The translations under genes were made by a program, and so were the position numbers. A stretch of 64,000 nt of DNA, from the NCBI GenBank assembly GCA_903851035.1, contig CAINND010000115.1:21160-85159 (forward strand). The letters are read 5' to 3'. This document shows positions 24,476 through 34,211 of the stretch, piece by piece. Within the stretch, counting starts at the first letter, position 1; each line of letters opens with the position of its first letter. Origin of the DNA: an uncultured Acidobacteriota bacterium (GTDB lineage: Bacteria; Acidobacteriota; Terriglobia; Terriglobales; Acidobacteriaceae). Below the pieces are notes generated by a model that was not told the DNA's origin, ran no database searches, and saw nothing but the letters and a program-made list of their open reading frames with translations.

Positions 24476-26746
24476 ATGCCTGCCAATACCACGACGACCT
24501 CCCTGCTCCGGCGAATCGCCCTCCTGCTGGCCTTTGCGGCTGCCCTGTACGCCACGCTGGCCTGCCTGCGCACGGTGGGAGACTTCGACACCGGCTGGCA
24601 ACTGGCGCTGGGACGATACCTCGTCCAGCACCACGCGGTGCCCAGGACAGACGTACTGAGCTACACCTCGCCGGGCATACCGTGGACGTATCCCGCACTG
24701 GCCGGAACGATTCTTTACGCCATTTACTCCGTGGGAGGGTATGCCGCGCTGAGCTGGTTCTGCGCACTGGCCGGGCTGGCACTGGCCGCCTGGCTGCTGC
24801 TGCGCCGCGCGGGAGCTCCCTTGCTGGCTACGGCCGCGCTGGTGGCCATGGCAGCGCCGTCGCTGGCCTACCGGCTTACGCCGCGCGCCGACCTGTTTAC
24901 CACGCTGCTGTTTGCCGTACTGCTGACCGAGCTTTGGCGAGAGCACAAAGGCTTGGGCGGACAAGTTTGGCTGGTACCGGTCCTCCTGCTGGCCTGGGTG
25001 AACCTGCACGGTGGATTTATCGCCGGAGTGGCGGTGATAACCGCTTACGTCCTGTGCGAAATACTGGCCCTGACCTCAGCATCCCAGCGCGAGGCTGTGC
25101 TGCGGCGACTGCGCGCCAATGCCGGATGGCTGGCGGCCGGATTGGCCGCAACCGTAGTCAATCCCTTCGGAGTCAACATTTACGCCGCGGCGCTGAATAT
25201 GGCTCGCGTGACCGGCGGGGGCGGAGCGCAGCGTCAGGTGGGCGAACTTTCTTCTGTCCCAATGGGCTGGCACCTGCTGCGGCAGGCCTTCGCCCTGCGC
25301 AACCCTGACAGCGGATACCTGTGGCTGCTGGCGCTGTGCACGGTGGCCGTGCTGACGGCACTTTGGCGGCGTCAGTGGGGCACGTCGCTCCTGCTGCTGG
25401 CGGCGGGACTGGCCAGCCTGCAACGGCTGCGCTACCAGGGATTGTTCGCCATTGTCGTGGTGGTTGTGGCCGCCCCGCTGCTGGCGGAGTTGGCAGGGGT
25501 GCTATGCGACCGGCTAAATGATGGACGCAAGCTGCTGGCAGCAGTGGCGCTGGTGGCCGTGATTGTGGCCGTGTGCGGCGTGCGAGTGGCCGACCTTGCC
25601 ACCAACCGCATGTATCTTGTCACGGGCGCAACGTCGAGCTTTGGCGCGGGTGAAAGCTGGTGGTTCCCGGAGCGTGCAGCCCAATTTATTGAGCGCGAAC
25701 GATTGCCGGGCAACATCTTCCAGCCATACAACCTGGGCGGCTTTACGGCGCTGCGGCTGGGACCGCAATATCCCGACTACATTGACGGGCGCGGAGTGAG
25801 CGAGGCCGTTGGCCTGGAGGAGCAGCAGTTGCTCACCCAACCGCCTGACTCTCCGCAGTGGACAGCGGTGGCCGAACGGCGTGGCATCAACGTGCTGTTG
25901 CTTTCTGCGGCGCGCGTGGGTGGGCTGGAGTACTTCAACCTGCCGGCTTACTGCCGCAGCCAGCAGTGGCAGCCTGTGTACATGGATGAGGTGAGCGTGG
26001 TGCTGCTTAGTCGCACGGCGCAGAATCAGCCATGGCTGGACAGGCTGCATGTGGATTGCACGACCGTGAAGCTTGCCCCACCGGAAGGTGGCGGACACGC
26101 CGCGCAGTACAACTTTTTGGCCAACGCGGGAGCTGTGTATTACTACCTGAGCCGCGACCGCGAGGCCGACGCCATGTGGCAGCAGGCTTTGCAGATGGAG
26201 CCGAACGATCCCAACCTGCACCTGTACCTGGCACAACTCTACCAGCGTGATCCGGCGCGTGCGGAGCAGGAGATGCGGGCATCGCTGCGGCTGCGGGAGA
26301 ACTCCGCCGCCTGGTATGCGCTGGGACGTTTACTGGCCGGGCAGCACGTGTATGCCGCCGCCGAAGACGCGATCCGAAAAGCCATCGCGTTGAGTTACGC
26401 TCCGGCGAACCAATACAAAGCCCTGGCGCAGGTGGAGTTGCGGCTGAACAAAACGTCCGAGGCCGAGCATAACTTTGTGCTGGCGGAAAAGAGCGGTCCG
26501 GCGGCGAGCGATGAGAGCCCGAATGGACGCGAGTTCCACGCCCAGGTGGCTGAGGGTCGCGCCGAAGTCAGCCGGCAGCGCGGTGATCTGGCAAAGGCCG
26601 TCGAAGCGCAGCAGGAGGCGGTGCGGCAGACTCCGCAGGTGGCCGGGCGATGGAAGAAGCTGAGCGAACTGGCGGCCGCCGCGCACCAGATGCCGCTGGC
26701 CGCAGAGGCCGCGGCAAAGGCCGAGGAACTGATGGCCGCGCATTAA
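24476..26746 (+). CDS. Polytopic membrane protein with C-terminal TPR repeats
   Basis: 756 aa. About 11 hydrophobic segments fill residues 10-390 (ALLLAFAAALYATLACL, AALSWFCALAGLALAAWLLL, PVLLLAWVNLHGGFIAG and others). A periplasmic globular part follows from ~395 (FQPYNLGGFTALRLGPQYPDYI), and at least three TPR units lie from ~555 (YYLSRDREADAMWQQALQM, YALGRLLAGQHVYAAAEDAI). The GFTALRLG and DGR segment resembles membrane glycosyltransferases of the GT39/GT83 type, but no catalytic motif is certain. The ATG at 24476 fits the membrane start. Its function is unknown; transfer of a lipid-linked sugar or a scaffold is possible. Confidence 0.8.
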   Translation: MPANTTTTSLLRRIALLLAFAAALYATLACLRTVGDFDTGWQLALGRYLVQHHAVPRTDVLSYTSPGIPWTYPALAGTILYAIYSVGGYAALSWFCALAGLALAAWLLLRRAGAPLLATAALVAMAAPSLAYRLTPRADLFTTLLFAVLLTELWREHKGLGGQVWLVPVLLLAWVNLHGGFIAGVAVITAYVLCEILALTSASQREAVLRRLRANAGWLAAGLAATVVNPFGVNIYAAALNMARVTGGGGAQRQVGELSSVPMGWHLLRQAFALRNPDSGYLWLLALCTVAVLTALWRRQWGTSLLLLAAGLASLQRLRYQGLFAIVVVVVAAPLLAELAGVLCDRLNDGRKLLAAVALVAVIVAVCGVRVADLATNRMYLVTGATSSFGAGESWWFPERAAQFIERERLPGNIFQPYNLGGFTALRLGPQYPDYIDGRGVSEAVGLEEQQLLTQPPDSPQWTAVAERRGINVLLLSAARVGGLEYFNLPAYCRSQQWQPVYMDEVSVVLLSRTAQNQPWLDRLHVDCTTVKLAPPEGGGHAAQYNFLANAGAVYYYLSRDREADAMWQQALQMEPNDPNLHLYLAQLYQRDPARAEQEMRASLRLRENSAAWYALGRLLAGQHVYAAAEDAIRKAIALSYAPANQYKALAQVELRLNKTSEAEHNFVLAEKSGPAASDESPNGREFHAQVAEGRAEVSRQRGDLAKAVEAQQEAVRQTPQVAGRWKKLSELAAAAHQMPLAAEAAAKAEELMAAH

Positions 26747-26824
26747 ACGCCGTGCAGGAAGCAGCTTCAAACTACAACCGTGGCCGGATGCTATACTCGG
26801 CCTTTTGAAGGCCCCCGCAAACCG

Positions 26825-29524
26825 ATGAGTGAAGCTTCCACACCGCTGATGCGGCAGCACGCCGCGATTAAAAAAGAGCACCCCACGGCGCTGCTTTTCT
26901 TCCGCGTGGGAGATTTCTACGAGCTCTTCTTTGAGGACGCAGTCACCGCCTCGCGCGAGTTGCAAATCACGCTGACCTCGCGGCAAAAGATTGAAGGCGT
27001 CGCCATCCCAATGTGCGGCGTGCCATACCACGCGGCCGAAGGCTACATCGGCAAGCTCATCCGCAAGGGCTACAAGGTGGCCATCTGCGACCAGGTGGAA
27101 GACCCGAAGCTCACCAAGAAGCTGGTGCGGCGCGAGGTGACGCGCATCGTCACGCCGGGCACGGCAGCCGATCCGCAGCTTGGCTCAGCGGAGAACAATT
27201 TTTTGTGTGCGGTGGCGCGGCAGGGTGCGGGCGCCACTACGACGCTGGGATTTGCGGCGCTGGACCTCTCTACCGGAGAATTTCGCGTTACCGAGTTTAC
27301 CGGCGAAGACGCCGAGCGGCGGCTGGCCGACGAGTTGCAAACCGTGCGTCCTAGAGAAGTTTTGTTTGCCGGCTCGGCTCCGCTGTTTGCGGCGTTGAAC
27401 ACGCAGCCGACGCTGGCTGCTGGGCGTGAAAGTGCGCCAGCCACCGAGGCCACTCCGCGCTTTGCATCGAGCGAGCTGGCGCCGTTTGTGCGCTGGGCGG
27501 AGACCGCGCTGGATGACTGGATCTTCAGCACCGACTACGCCATTCCGCTGGTGGAGAGTCACTTTGGCGTGCACTCGCTGGATGGCTTTGGCCTCGGCAC
27601 GCACGGCGTGGCCGCTGCAGCCGCCGGGGCCATCCTGCACTACGCGCGGCAGACGCAACGCGGCGCGCTGGAGCATGTGGACCGCATCGTTTACTACGAG
27701 CGGCAGAGCTGCCTAGTGCTGGATGCTGTCACGGTGCGAAATCTGGAACTGGTCGAGCCGCTCTTTGCCAGTGCCGGCGACGACGTTACGCTCTTCCGCG
27801 CCCTGGACCACACGCAGACTCCGATGGGCAAGCGTTTGCTGCGTGCGTGGATGCTGCGGCCTTCGATGGATGTGGCGGAGATCAACGCCCGGCTGGATGC
27901 CGTGGGCGCGGCACTGGCGAAGCTGATTGAGCGCGAAGAGTTGCGGCGCTCGCTCGATGGCATCCAGGACGTAGAGCGGCTGCTGAGCCGCATCACCCTG
28001 GAGACGGCGAATCCGCGTGACGTGCTGGCTCTGGCTGCATCGCTTGCGCGGCTTCCGCTGGTGAAACATGCCCTCAAGCCATTCACCGCCGGGCGCTGGA
28101 CGCACCTGGCGGCGGCGCTTGACGAGCTAAGCGACGTGCGTGAGCGGATTGAGCGCAGCATCCTGCCCGAGCCGCCCATTACGTTGAATGATGGCGGAGT
28201 GATGGCCGCCGGAGTGGATGCCGAGCTCGACGAGTTGCGCGACATCAGCCGCAACGGCAAAAGCTACATTGCGCAGATTGAGCAGCGCGAGCGCGAGCGC
28301 ACGGGCATCAACTCGCTGAAGGTGAAGTTCAACAATGTCTTCGGCTTTTACATCGAGATCAGCAAATCCAACTTGCAGCACGCCCCCGCCGATTACGAGC
28401 GCAAGCAGACGCTGGTGGGCGCCGAGCGATTCACCACTCCGGAGCTGAAGGAGTACGAACAGAAGGTATTGGCGGCGGAAGAAAAGATTGTCGCCATCGA
28501 GCGTCGCCTCTTCGCCGAACTGCGCGGGGCGATCGCGGCCGAGGCCAAACGCATCCGGCAAACCGCGCTGGTGGTGGCGGAGGTAGACGTGCTCGGCTCG
28601 TTTGCGTACCTTGCGGCGATGCGCAATTACTGCCGTCCGGAGTTCGACGACGCGGCGCAGAAGCTGGAGATCGTCGAGGGGCGCCACCCGGTAATTGAGC
28701 AGCCGGAGATGGCTCCCGGCAACGAGCGCTTTGTGCCCAACGATCTTTACCTGGACGCAGCACGGCAGTCCATCCTGCTGATTACGGGCCCGAACATGGG
28801 CGGCAAGAGCACCTACCTGCGGCAGACGGCGCTGATCGTGCTGATGGCGCAGATGGGCAGCTATGTTCCGGCGACGCGTGCCACGCTCAGCGTGGTGGAC
28901 CGCATTTTTACCCGCATTGGAGCCAGCGATAACCTGGCGCGCGGCCGCTCCACCTTCATGGTGGAGATGACAGAGACGGCGGCCATCCTGAACACTGCTA
29001 CCGCGCGCTCTCTGATTTTGCTGGACGAGATTGGCCGTGGCACCGCGACCTATGACGGGCTGGCCATCGCCTGGGCGGTGGTGGAGTTCATCCACGGACA
29101 CAGCCGCGCCAAGACCCTGTTTGCCACGCACTATCACGAGCTGACCGAACTGGAAGAGCTGCTGGATTCGGTGAAAAACTTCCACGTCAGCGTGAAGGAG
29201 ACAGGCGGCAGCATTGTGTTTCTGCGCAAGGTGAGTGCGGGCGCGGCCGACAAGAGCTACGGCATTGAGGTGGCAAAGCTGGCCGGACTGCCCGCGGAGG
29301 TGGTAAGCCGCGCGCGCGAGGTGCTGCGCCAGCATGAAAGCGCCGAGCACCAGGCGACGAGCGAGCTGAGCGGCAAGAAACAGAAAGAGGGCGCCGTGCA
29401 GCTGACAATCTTCACGCCGGTCAGCAACACGGTGCTCGACCGCCTGCGCCAGGCCGATATTGACGCACTGTCACCGCGCGAAGCACTGAACCTTCTATAC
29501 GAGTTGAAGCAGCAGGTGGATTAA
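26825..29524 (+). CDS. mutS: DNA mismatch repair protein MutS
   Basis: 899 aa, the normal length for MutS1. N-terminal mismatch-reading domain includes [15 protein letters not shown] with the key F-x-E (FYE). The clamp and connector domains follow, then the ATPase with Walker [10 protein letters not shown], Walker B-type [11 protein letters not shown] and the helix region ATHYHEL. It recognises mispairs and small loops and recruits MutL, which lies elsewhere. ATG 26825 begins the conserved N-terminus. A TATACT -10 box sits at 26792-26797, about 28 bases before the start. Confidence 0.97.
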   Translation: MSEASTPLMRQHAAIKKEHPTALLFFRVGDFYELFFEDAVTASRELQITLTSRQKIEGVAIPMCGVPYHAAEGYIGKLIRKGYKVAICDQVEDPKLTKKLVRREVTRIVTPGTAADPQLGSAENNFLCAVARQGAGATTTLGFAALDLSTGEFRVTEFTGEDAERRLADELQTVRPREVLFAGSAPLFAALNTQPTLAAGRESAPATEATPRFASSELAPFVRWAETALDDWIFSTDYAIPLVESHFGVHSLDGFGLGTHGVAAAAAGAILHYARQTQRGALEHVDRIVYYERQSCLVLDAVTVRNLELVEPLFASAGDDVTLFRALDHTQTPMGKRLLRAWMLRPSMDVAEINARLDAVGAALAKLIEREELRRSLDGIQDVERLLSRITLETANPRDVLALAASLARLPLVKHALKPFTAGRWTHLAAALDELSDVRERIERSILPEPPITLNDGGVMAAGVDAELDELRDISRNGKSYIAQIEQRERERTGINSLKVKFNNVFGFYIEISKSNLQHAPADYERKQTLVGAERFTTPELKEYEQKVLAAEEKIVAIERRLFAELRGAIAAEAKRIRQTALVVAEVDVLGSFAYLAAMRNYCRPEFDDAAQKLEIVEGRHPVIEQPEMAPGNERFVPNDLYLDAARQSILLITGPNMGGKSTYLRQTALIVLMAQMGSYVPATRATLSVVDRIFTRIGASDNLARGRSTFMVEMTETAAILNTATARSLILLDEIGRGTATYDGLAIAWAVVEFIHGHSRAKTLFATHYHELTELEELLDSVKNFHVSVKETGGSIVFLRKVSAGAADKSYGIEVAKLAGLPAEVVSRAREVLRQHESAEHQATSELSGKKQKEGAVQLTIFTPVSNTVLDRLRQADIDALSPREALNLLYELKQQVD

Positions 29525-29535
29525 CGCCACGCCAC

Positions 29536-29772
29536 TTACTCCGCTTCGTCCACTGCTGCATCGTCTGGCCCGGCCTCGAATTTCAAAATATCTCCCGGCT
29601 CACACTGCAATGCCGCACACAAGGCCGCAAGGGTGGAAAAGCGCACGGCACGCGCTTTATTGCTTTTAAGAATGGAGAGGTTGGCCAGGGTAATCCCCAC
29701 GCGCTCGGCCAGTTCCGTAAGTGACATGCCCCGCTGCAGCATGACGCGATCGAGATGTACGCGAATCGGCAT
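29536..29772 (-). CDS. Short XRE-type helix-turn-helix regulator
   Basis: 78 aa. It is a compact HTH (PF13443 style): MPIRVHLDRVMLQRGMSLTE, then LAERVGITLANLSILKSNKA as the recognition helix, then an acidic tail. It lies 8 bases after a DUF2975 membrane protein, a pairing seen in many bacterial genomes. The operator-like repeats before the operon (30372-30427) are its probable target, which would make it autoregulatory; this is inference. Confidence 0.9.
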   Translation of the reverse strand: MPIRVHLDRVMLQRGMSLTELAERVGITLANLSILKSNKARAVRFSTLAALCAALQCEPGDILKFEAGPDDAAVDEAE

Positions 29773-29780
29773 GGGCTCTC

Positions 29781-30332
29781 CTAAACTGTAAGGTCGTTTT
29801 CGGCCTTCAGGTCCACGCCGCGCTGGAAGACTTCCGCCAGCGCAATGAGTACAAGGCCGAGGAAGACCTGCGAATCATCAACCCGGCTGACGATGTGAAT
29901 GCCTGCATGGGCGCGCAGTGCGTTGATAACCATCGGCCCCCACGAAGCAGCAAAGATCGCCTCCAAAAGGGACGCAGCGATTACCGAGCCGCCGATCAGG
30001 CGCACGCGGCGCGGCGTCCGCGCATCGAAAACGTTTCCGCGGCAGACCTCGCGCAGAATGTCACCCAGCGAACGCAGCACCACAAGCCACAGTGCCAGGA
30101 TCGCCAGAACCAGCAGCGTGTTGAGCCAGTACGGAAACGCCATGAGCGATGGATCAGCAAATCGGATACTCAGCGAGCCACACTCCAGGTTGAACGCCGC
30201 CGGATGCCGCCACTGAGTAACACCGACTACCCCCACCGTAACCAGCACTCCAAACAACAACCAGTAAGCCACTGTTGCGGTCCAATATAGAAACTGGGCT
30301 AAGGCTGCGGATCGCTTTTTGGTCTCCTGCAT
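29781..30332 (-). CDS. DUF2975 inner-membrane protein
   Basis: 183 aa with four membrane segments (about 16-38, 66-88, 113-135 and 148-168). The order of hydrophobic helices, with the small loop FADPSLMAFPYWLNT, matches DUF2975 proteins. In other genomes these are paired with the short HTH gene that follows here. The function of the pair is unknown. The promoter probably lies in the AT-rich repeats upstream. Confidence 0.87.
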   Translation of the reverse strand: MQETKKRSAALAQFLYWTATVAYWLLFGVLVTVGVVGVTQWRHPAAFNLECGSLSIRFADPSLMAFPYWLNTLLVLAILALWLVVLRSLGDILREVCRGNVFDARTPRRVRLIGGSVIAASLLEAIFAASWGPMVINALRAHAGIHIVSRVDDSQVFLGLVLIALAEVFQRGVDLKAENDLTV

Positions 30333-30371
30333 AACGCCTCCATTCCGAAGTGATCATCGGGCAAAATTTAT

Positions 30372-30427
30372 TGTTTGTCAATAAAATTATTACTGTTTAA
30401 CGATAATTTATATCTGTTTATCGTGAT
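30372..30427 (-). promoter_or_regulatory. Three direct operator-like repeats before the DUF2975/HTH operon
   Basis: Copies TGTTTGTCAATAA (30372-30384), TGTTTAACGATAA (30394-30406) and TGTTTATCGTGAT (30415-30427) recur with starts 22 and 21 bases apart, near two helical turns. The surrounding 90 bases are about 75% AT, unlike the flanks. The site sits 40-95 bases upstream of the DUF2975 ATG, where a promoter and operator are expected. Confidence 0.6.
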
Positions 30428-30592
30428 TTACCCCCTACATATCTATCTTGCTCTGGTGGCGGTACTCATGTGATGCGGCGGTGGGCTGATAGCAGTGGAA
30501 AGGAGAGCGCAGTGGAAGCCTCGAGGTGTTCTCCGTGCGGTTTAATCCCCTGCGCCATCATCACTCGGCAGAATTTCTTATAAACTTTTGCC

Positions 30593-31237
30593 ATGTCTTC
30601 TTTACAGGTGAAGGGCATCCTGTTTGATCTGGATGGCGTGCTGGTGGAAAGCACGGCCGGAGTGGCGCGCGTGTGGCGCGAATGGGCCGTGACTCACGAT
30701 CTTGATCCCGTGGCGGCGGAACACACCGCCCATGGACGCCGCGCCATTGAGACCGTCCGGCTGCTGGCGCCCAAGCTCGATGCCGATGTCGAGTTGCGCG
30801 AGTTGGAGCGGCGCGAGATTGAGGAATCCTACGACGCCTTTGCCTACCCCGGGGCGCGCGAACTGCTGGCCAGTTTGCCGCCGGAGCGCTGGGCCATTGT
30901 GACCAGCGGCACGCGCTGTTTGGCGCGGCATCGCCTCAACATCGCCGGGCTGCCCATTCCGGAGCGCTTTGTGACCGGCACGGAGATGGAGGTGGGTAAG
31001 CCGCATCCGGCGCCCTACCTGCGCGGAGCCAAGCTGTTGGGGCTGTGGCCGCCCTCCTGTGTGGTCATTGAGGATGCTCCCAGCGGATTGCGCTCGGCGG
31101 CTGCGGCGGGGATTCCCGCGCTGGCCTTGCCCACCACTTATCCGGCGGCGGAGTTGACCTCCGCGCTGGCGATTTTGCCTGCGCTCAGCGCATTGCACGT
31201 ACAGATGGCAGGCGATTCCCTGCTGCTGGAATGGTGA
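30593..31237 (+). CDS. HAD-superfamily hydrolase, beta-phosphoglucomutase/phosphatase type
   Basis: 214 aa. Motif I FDLDGVLVES (nucleophile Asp near 12), the threonine/serine motif II IVTSGTRC, the Lys motif III GKPHPAPYL and the acidic motif IV VIEDAPSGLRSA are all present in order. A helical cap lies between motifs I and II. These enzymes dephosphorylate sugar phosphates; the substrate is not evident. ATG 30593 is chosen because the conserved core begins immediately after it. It stands alone between the DUF2975 region and the RsbW pair. Confidence 0.92.
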   Translation: MSSLQVKGILFDLDGVLVESTAGVARVWREWAVTHDLDPVAAEHTAHGRRAIETVRLLAPKLDADVELRELERREIEESYDAFAYPGARELLASLPPERWAIVTSGTRCLARHRLNIAGLPIPERFVTGTEMEVGKPHPAPYLRGAKLLGLWPPSCVVIEDAPSGLRSAAAAGIPALALPTTYPAAELTSALAILPALSALHVQMAGDSLLLEW

Positions 31238-31362
31238 TTTTACGGTGAATGACAACCGCGTGAAATTGACAGCCCCTTGGGGCAACAGGCACACTTAGCC
31301 AATCCCGCCGACGGCCTGTTTTTTGGGGTGGCCGCAGCGAACGGTGGTTATAGCAGCGCACG

Positions 31363-31812
31363 ATGGATGCAACCAGGGTTTCCTACACGCTCGAGTCGTC
31401 GCTGGCCAGTGTCAACAAGGCCGAGCAGACGGCTGCCGAGCTGGCGGCCAAGTCGGGTTTTGACGATGACGAGTGCGGTCGCATTTCCATGGCCGTGCGC
31501 GAGGCCACGGTGAACGCCGTGCTGCATGGCAATCACTACGAACCCGGCAAGCGGGTCACCATCTTTTTTGAGTCCACGCCACAGGCGCTGACCATCGCAG
31601 TCCGTGACGAGGGCCCTGGGGTGGATCCGAAGGCTGTACCCGATCCTCTAGCCCCGGAGAATCTGCTGAAGCAGTCGGGGCGCGGAATTTTTCTCATCCG
31701 GGCGTTCATGGACGAAGTTCGTTTTCGCACCATGGATCCCGGCACCGAACTCACCATGATTAAATTTGTCCGCGGGCCAAACAGCGGCTCCGGCAAGGAG
31801 GCTCACCAGTGA
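31363..31812 (+). CDS. RsbW/SpoIIAB-type anti-sigma serine kinase
   Basis: 149 aa GHKL-fold ATPase. N-box: MAVREATVNAVLHGNHY (near 44-60). G1 box: VRDEGPGVDP (near 85). G2: GRGIFLIRAFMDEVRF (near 110). It phosphorylates its partner antagonist and holds a sigma factor, as in the general stress response. The overlap GTGA with the downstream STAS gene confirms the pairing. No sigma factor lies beside it, so the target is elsewhere. Confidence 0.9.
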   Translation: MDATRVSYTLESSLASVNKAEQTAAELAAKSGFDDDECGRISMAVREATVNAVLHGNHYEPGKRVTIFFESTPQALTIAVRDEGPGVDPKAVPDPLAPENLLKQSGRGIFLIRAFMDEVRFRTMDPGTELTMIKFVRGPNSGSGKEAHQ

Positions 31813-32156
31813 CCATGAAAGCTAGCTCGCGCAAGGTGGACGGAGTTGTCATCGTTGATCTTAGCGGGCGCATTACGCTCGGCGAAGGCGCAGTTGTGCT
31901 GCGCGATACCGTCAAGGAAATCTCCGGCCGCGGGGAGAAGAAGATTCTTCTCAACCTGGGCGACGTTACCTACATCGATAGCTCGGGCATCGGCGAGCTG
32001 GTTTCGGCCTTTACCAGCGTGCGCAACGCCGGTGGAGACCTGAAGCTGCTGAACCTGACCAAGAAGGTTCACGACCTGCTGCAGATCACCAAGCTCTACA
32101 CGGTCTTTGACGTGCAGGATAGCGAAGCCTCGGCCATCGCGGCTTTCAGCCGTTAA
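31809..32156 (+). CDS. STAS-domain anti-sigma factor antagonist (RsbV-like)
   Basis: 115 aa. The STAS fold is clear: VDGVVIVDLSGRITLGEGAV, VTYIDSSGIGELVSAF carrying the regulatory Ser in the DSSGIG loop (near 58), and LLNLTKKVHDLLQITKLYTV. When unphosphorylated it binds RsbW and frees the sigma factor. Start is GTG 31809, which overlaps the stop of the kinase gene; GGAGG lies 7-12 bases upstream. ATG 31815 is an alternative. Confidence 0.92.
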   Translation: MTMKASSRKVDGVVIVDLSGRITLGEGAVVLRDTVKEISGRGEKKILLNLGDVTYIDSSGIGELVSAFTSVRNAGGDLKLLNLTKKVHDLLQITKLYTVFDVQDSEASAIAAFSR

Positions 32157-32178
32157 TCGTTTACTTTTTGTGGCAACC

Positions 32179-32203
32179 GGGCGGCCCATGTGGCCGCCCT
32201 TTT
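32179..32203 (+). terminator. Terminator after the RsbW/STAS pair
   Basis: Stem gggcggcc / ggccgccc (32179-32186, 32192-32199) followed by tttt. Confidence 0.85.
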
Positions 32204-32250
32204 CCCGTGCCGGGGTCGCATTCTGCCTGCTGGATGTTGGAGAATGGCAC

Positions 32251-33582
32251 ATGCGCCGATTGAAGCTGCTCTGCCCCGCCCTAATACTGCTGGCTGCGAC
32301 CTCACTTTTAGCCCAGGCGCCGGTTGTCATGGTCTCCATTGACGGATTGCGGCCGGATTACATCACCAATGCCAAATCCTGCGGCATGGAGTTCCACACT
32401 CTTCGCGCATTCTTGACCGAGGGCAGCTATGCCGAGGGAGTGGTTGGCGTGCTTCCCACCGTCACCTACCCTTCGCATACCACGCTGGTCACCGGCGTGG
32501 AGCCCGCGCGGCATGGCATTCTGGCCAATGGAACCTTCGACCCGGAGAACCGCAACCTGGGAGGCTGGTACTGGTACAGCGATGACATCAAGGCCGACAC
32601 ACTATGGGATGCCGCCGCCCGCAAGGGGCTGATAACGGCCAGCGTGGGATGGCCTGTAACCGTAGGCAAGCGCAATATCCGCTACAACATTCCCGAGTAC
32701 TGGCGGGCGCGGAACGACGAGGACTTCAAGTTGTTGCACGCTCTCTCCACGCCGGAGATATTCGACGCTATGCAGCCCGCCTACGGCGCGGCTCTGGCCA
32801 GGTATTCCCCTGTGCTGGCCCTTGATGTTGGACTCACCGGGGCTGCCATCTGGGCCATTCAGCATCAGGCAAAGCTGGTCACGCTGCATCTGCCCGCGCT
32901 GGACCACGAAGAGCACGAGCACGGCCCCTTCAGCGCCGAAGCCTGCAGCACGCTGGCCGAGATGGATCGCCAGGTGGCAAGGCTTGAACAGGCAACCTTT
33001 GACGCAGATGCCAACGCAGTCGTTGCCGTGGTCAGCGATCATGGCTTCTCCCGCACCAGCCACAAGTTAAACCTGGGGTTGGCGCTGCTGCGGGCCGGAT
33101 TGATTACTCCGGGTGGCGCAACTGGCGTGGCGGAGTGGAAGGCAGCGGTCTTTCCGGCCGGAGGCCTGGCGGCGATTGTGCTGCACGACCCCGGCGATCA
33201 GGTAACCGTGGATGCCGTCCGCGTACTGCTGCACACGCTGGCCGCCGACCCCGCCAACGGTATTGCCGGGATTCTGGAACGGCCGGAGATCGAAAAGCTC
33301 GGCGGCTTTCCCAATGCCAGCTTTGTGGTGGACTTGAATCTGGACTACCAGTTGGGCTTTGCCTGGGAGGGCGAACTGGTGACCGCGGCGCCCAATACCG
33401 GCTCGCATGGCTACCTGCCCTCGCATCCGGAGATGCGTTCTTCGCTCTTCATCCGCGGCCGCGGCATTGCCCATGGACGCAACCTGGGCGTGATAGACAT
33501 CCGACAGATTGCGCCAACCATCGCACAACTATTGGGAGTCAAACTAAAGGACGCACAACAGCCTCCGCTGAACCTCAAGTAA
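32251..33582 (+). CDS. Exported alkaline phosphatase superfamily phosphodiesterase/pyrophosphatase
   Basis: 443 aa with a signal peptide ending near SLLAQ (residue ~22). The NPP-type core shows VMVSIDGLRPDYI (metal Asp near 30), the nucleophile loop PTVTYPSHTTLVTG with Thr near 72, and the late metal site LPALDHEEHEHGP with VVSDHGFSR (two metal ligands). The protein probably cleaves a nucleotide or phosphodiester in the periplasm. ATG 32251 is chosen because GGAG lies 8 bases upstream and the signal peptide begins there. Confidence 0.9.
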   Translation: MRRLKLLCPALILLAATSLLAQAPVVMVSIDGLRPDYITNAKSCGMEFHTLRAFLTEGSYAEGVVGVLPTVTYPSHTTLVTGVEPARHGILANGTFDPENRNLGGWYWYSDDIKADTLWDAAARKGLITASVGWPVTVGKRNIRYNIPEYWRARNDEDFKLLHALSTPEIFDAMQPAYGAALARYSPVLALDVGLTGAAIWAIQHQAKLVTLHLPALDHEEHEHGPFSAEACSTLAEMDRQVARLEQATFDADANAVVAVVSDHGFSRTSHKLNLGLALLRAGLITPGGATGVAEWKAAVFPAGGLAAIVLHDPGDQVTVDAVRVLLHTLAADPANGIAGILERPEIEKLGGFPNASFVVDLNLDYQLGFAWEGELVTAAPNTGSHGYLPSHPEMRSSLFIRGRGIAHGRNLGVIDIRQIAPTIAQLLGVKLKDAQQPPLNLK

Positions 33583-33605
33583 CCGCATTCCAATGTCGCA
33601 AAACG

Positions 33606-33635
33606 GAGTGGCCAATGGGCCACTCTTCGTTTTTC
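33606..33635 (+). terminator. Terminator after the phosphodiesterase gene
   Basis: Stem gagtggcc / ggccactc (33606-33613, 33618-33625) followed by ttcgttttt. Confidence 0.8.
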
Positions 33636-33674
33636 CACCGCCGTCACTGGACAAGCACGCCCTTCCACAGGACA

Positions 33675-34211
33675 ATGTTGGCCATGCCACGCATCCCGAC
33701 CATTGCGCCAGAGAACGCCGACCCCGTCGCCCAGCAGATTTTTGATCACTACAAAAAAGAGCGCGGCAACGTGCCCAACATGTTCCGCACCGTCGCCTAC
33801 CGGCCGGAGATTCTGCGCACCATGATCGCGCACTTCCGCGCCATCATCGAGACCGGCACGGCCGGAGCCAAGCTGAAGCAACTGGTCATCGTGCGCACCT
33901 CGCAGATCAACCAGTGCGAGTACTGCCTGAACAGCCACACACAGCTTGCGCACAAATACGGCTGGAGCGAGGAGCAGATCGCCGACCTCGCCAACTTCCG
34001 CACCCGCACCGACTTTACAGAGCGCGAAAAGGCCGCGCTGGAGCTGGCCGAGCGCGAGACTCTGGACTCCAATGGAATTGACGACGAGTTTTGGGCGCGG
34101 CTGCGCCAGCACTTCGACGAGGGCGAGATCATCGAGCTGGCGGCGGCCATCGGATTGTTCAACTACTTCAACCGCTTTAACAACTCACTGAAGATGGAGC
34201 CGACACGGTGA
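33675..34211 (+). CDS. AhpD-like carboxymuconolactone decarboxylase-family protein
   Basis: 178 aa all-helical CMD-domain protein. The active-site motif NQCEYCLNSHTQLAHKYG (C-x-x-C then His) is exact for AhpD-type peroxidase-related proteins. The upstream segment KQLVIVRTSQI is the usual beta-strand before it. These enzymes reduce peroxides with a thiol pair or have related redox roles. ATG 33675 is used; ATG 33684 is an alternative that removes three residues. Confidence 0.9.
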   Translation: MLAMPRIPTIAPENADPVAQQIFDHYKKERGNVPNMFRTVAYRPEILRTMIAHFRAIIETGTAGAKLKQLVIVRTSQINQCEYCLNSHTQLAHKYGWSEEQIADLANFRTRTDFTEREKAALELAERETLDSNGIDDEFWARLRQHFDEGEIIELAAAIGLFNYFNRFNNSLKMEPTR

